The notes below the pieces were generated by a model, which worked only from the letters and a program-made list of their open reading frames with translations, did not search any database and was not told where the DNA came from. Positions 62,338 through 64,000 of a stretch of DNA of 64,000 nt are shown piece by piece. Source of the DNA: an uncultured Lachnospiraceae bacterium (GTDB taxonomy: Bacteria; Bacillota; Clostridia; Lachnospirales; Lachnospiraceae). The stretch's first letter is position 1; each line of letters begins with the position of its first letter. Position numbers and translations under genes: made by a program. The stretch spans positions 17,704 through 81,703 of the forward strand of contig CANQSB010000012.1 of NCBI GenBank assembly GCA_947626435.1, read 5' to 3'.

Positions 62338-63924
62338 ACTAAAACTTCCCATAGCAAAAATGGGTCTCGCACCTTGAAAACTCAATAATACAGGCAATTA
62401 GATAGGATATTTATACCGCCAACGCTGTTTTTGCCAGTGAATTTTGGATGTAATCAGGGAGGCGGTCAACAAACATCTCAATGAACAGCCCGAGCTGCTC
62501 TTCCGTCGGCTGGAAGATGGCGCACACACTGTCAATCATGGCAGTTATGATGATCTGAAAGGATTCCCCAAAGGTGATATCCGACAATTCGTCCGTGAAG
62601 AAGAAAAAGATTTCTCCCAGGGTACGGTCGTCCTCACATCTTCGCTGCTCCATTGCGATCATAAGATATCTGGTAAAAACAATCGCCACATGAGCTGTTA
62701 AAGCATCATAGGACAGACTGTGGCATTCTGTAACAAGCTGAAGATAGGACTTACAGGTCTTGAAAAACACCTCGATCTGCCACCTTTTCCCATAAATTCG
62801 GATAATCTCCTCTTCGGAAAGATCCGGATTCGTACAGATAAAGGCGATCCAGTCCTTTTTGTTCTTTTTGTTACGGACACAGACAATCTTTGCCGGGATC
62901 TTCTGGCTCTTTCCGACCATGACGTTTACGGAGAGCAGGTATTTACTCCGACCACGACGCTTCTTACAGATACTGAAGATCTTATGAATGGAAAGCGGTT
63001 CCCCTTTGTATTCATAGTAAATACGGGAGCTCTTCTTTATCATGGCGATAGAATCCAGTCCGAGAGTTTTGACGGCAAGGAGCTGTGCAGGACTGGAGAA
63101 CCACGTATCAAAGAGGACATAGTCAGCCTGGTGTCCGGCAGACTGGGCATTCTTCAAAAGCTCAATCATCACGTCAGTTCCCTTCCTCTGTGCAAGCTTT
63201 CTTCGCTTCGCAGCGAGGGAGCGACCATCATGCTCCACAACAGGGCCAATAAGGTTGCTCTCTTTTGAAGATGCCAGGAGGCTGCTGTTTACCGGAAGAA
63301 ATGTGTTGCCATCCGTCCAGCCAAGTGTCATAAGACGGTATCCTTTGCGGTACTTCATCGACACATGATCGAATACGCGGGAGCCGAGTTCTGTTTTCTT
63401 ACAGCTGGTCCGCTCAAACAGACTGTCATCAATAACGAAAGCATTGACTCGGTCATCCGATGTGAGAGGTTCCACAGTATCGGCCACCTTTTTGGACAGG
63501 AGTGTCGTAAACCGCAGCCAGTTTGTCTTCGGGCTGTTCAGAAAGCGGTAGAAAGTATTTTTGGAGAATGATTCCCTGAACGAGCCGGTTTTCTGCTGCA
63601 TATACATACTGCGGTCGCGAAAAACATTGCAGAGTTTATATTTGAAGATATCAAGGACTGGGACCCCTTTTTCTTTCTGTGCATTGCACTTGCGGAGAAG
63701 CTTTCCGATCTCGAAAGTGCTGAAAAATGAAGAAATTGCATGAAAAAGCTTCTGTCCATCCTGATCCTGTGTTATAATTGAATTGAGCATAGAAATCCTC
63801 CTAAGGTGTGATTGTTTCTGGACAATTCAATTATACCATAGAAAGTGGCTTCTATGCTTTTTTATTGCCTATATTATTGAGTTTTCAAGGTTCAACACAC
63901 CTTTTCGGTGTGGGAAGTTTTAGT
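62338..63924. mobile_element. IS4-family insertion sequence, 1,587 bp
   Basis: Left end ACTAAAACTTCCCA (62338-62351) and right end with the complement of the same sequence (63911-63924) are terminal inverted repeats. The match continues inward imperfectly to CCTTGAAAACTCAATAATA. TAATG flanks both ends (62333-62337 and 63925-63929), a 5-bp target duplication showing a simple insertion. One transposase gene on the minus strand fills the inside. The element appears intact. Confidence 0.9.
62411..63790 (-). CDS. IS4-family transposase
   Basis: The 459-residue transposase carries the DDE catalytic residues: first D in NAFVIDDSLFER (about 121), second in VLFDTWFSSP (about 228), and E in IRIYGKRWQIEVFFKTCKSY, which also shows the Y-(2)-R-(3)-E-(6)-K signature of IS4 proteins. 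The start at 63790 follows AGGAGG (about 63797-63802). It is complete with no frameshift and lies between intact terminal repeats, so the element could be active. Confidence 0.93.
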   Translation of the reverse strand: MLNSIITQDQDGQKLFHAISSFFSTFEIGKLLRKCNAQKEKGVPVLDIFKYKLCNVFRDRSMYMQQKTGSFRESFSKNTFYRFLNSPKTNWLRFTTLLSKKVADTVEPLTSDDRVNAFVIDDSLFERTSCKKTELGSRVFDHVSMKYRKGYRLMTLGWTDGNTFLPVNSSLLASSKESNLIGPVVEHDGRSLAAKRRKLAQRKGTDVMIELLKNAQSAGHQADYVLFDTWFSSPAQLLAVKTLGLDSIAMIKKSSRIYYEYKGEPLSIHKIFSICKKRRGRSKYLLSVNVMVGKSQKIPAKIVCVRNKKNKKDWIAFICTNPDLSEEEIIRIYGKRWQIEVFFKTCKSYLQLVTECHSLSYDALTAHVAIVFTRYLMIAMEQRRCEDDRTLGEIFFFFTDELSDITFGESFQIIITAMIDSVCAIFQPTEEQLGLFIEMFVDRLPDYIQNSLAKTALAV

Positions 63925-64000
63925 TAATGAATACTGAATTTGGGGCGAGTATCATGACACCTGCTATTTTAATAAAGAGGAATTTCTCCTTCATAGTTGT

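Noticed and set aside
63923..63994. Short minus-strand ORF MKEKFLFIKIAGVMILAPN at the right edge
   Set aside because: It opens at 63994 near the window end and stops at the IS end after 24 codons; without the IS it would also stop almost at once. No upstream context is available, so it is not called.
1..64000. CRISPR arrays, rRNA and tRNA genes
   Set aside because: No regularly spaced direct repeats of CRISPR size and no recognisable tRNA or rRNA sequence were seen by eye; a covariance-model scan would settle the tRNA question.

Overview
The window looks like a chromosomal segment of a gut Lachnospiraceae-type member of the Clostridia. The evidence is the gene content (LplB/LplC-type sugar importers without a local ATPase, Rpn-family nuclease, short archaeal-type ProS, AgrC/AgrA-like two-component system, MobV-type mobilizable element), strong AGGAGG ribosome binding sites and AT-rich intergenic DNA. 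No rRNA or tRNA gene and no CRISPR array was seen. The genus cannot be named from the sequence alone.

Layout. 0-1.3 kb: decayed accessory DNA holding a cut-off DNA glycosylase gene, a broken XRE regulator and a BrnT/BrnA toxin-antitoxin pair whose toxin is frameshifted. 1.3-6.4 kb (minus): an oligosaccharide ABC importer operon (two permeases, lipoprotein, YesL-like protein). 6.8-10.1 kb: carB. 10.5-17.5 kb: a GH43 glycosidase, a ferredoxin-fused aldo/keto reductase, a phospholipase-D-type cardiolipin synthase, a MalY-type lyase and an Rpn nuclease. 17.6-21.6 kb: a LytTR response regulator, a GHKL histidine kinase and a FlxA-like coiled-coil protein. Matching pairs of 21-bp-spaced direct repeats stand in front of the regulator and the FlxA-like gene, suggesting a small self-contained regulon. 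22-29.2 kb: a glucuronide catabolic cluster (AraC regulator, GPH symporter, GH2 enzyme with an N-x-K glucuronate-recognition motif, UxuA, SDR fructuronate reductase). 29.5-41.6 kb: frameshifted OFA-type MFS gene, GNAT, bioY with a BirA operator, AI-2E-type permease, aspartate aminotransferase, acyltransferase, HD-GYP/REC protein, proS and a secreted transglutaminase. 41.7-45.8 kb (minus): TPP riboswitch-thiM-thiE-thiD-thiC. 46-54 kb: EamA, crcB, several decayed genes (tRNase toxin-like, metallophosphoesterase, UbiA-like), GtrA, a shortened glycosyltransferase, regulators and guaA.

54.06-62.25 kb: an apparently complete integrative mobilizable element lying between the guaA stop codon and what looks like the original guaA terminator. 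It is flanked by a 10-bp direct repeat and carries a divergent XRE repressor/xis switch, a tyrosine integrase, MobC-like and AAA ATPase genes, an oriT-like region, a MobV relaxase and an ABC exporter. The exporter is preceded by a 19-codon leader ORF and two mutually exclusive hairpins, one of which would hide its ribosome binding site. 62.34-63.92 kb: an intact IS4-family insertion sequence with terminal repeats and a 5-bp target duplication.

Two families of short palindromic elements are scattered between genes (6.7, 18.8, 21.7, 31.6, 35.6 and 43.1 kb), in one place nested inside each other between the response regulator and its kinase. A separate 166-nt rod-like inverted repeat lies at 32.6 kb. 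Several genes carry single-base frameshifts; whether these are real decay or assembly errors needs reads.
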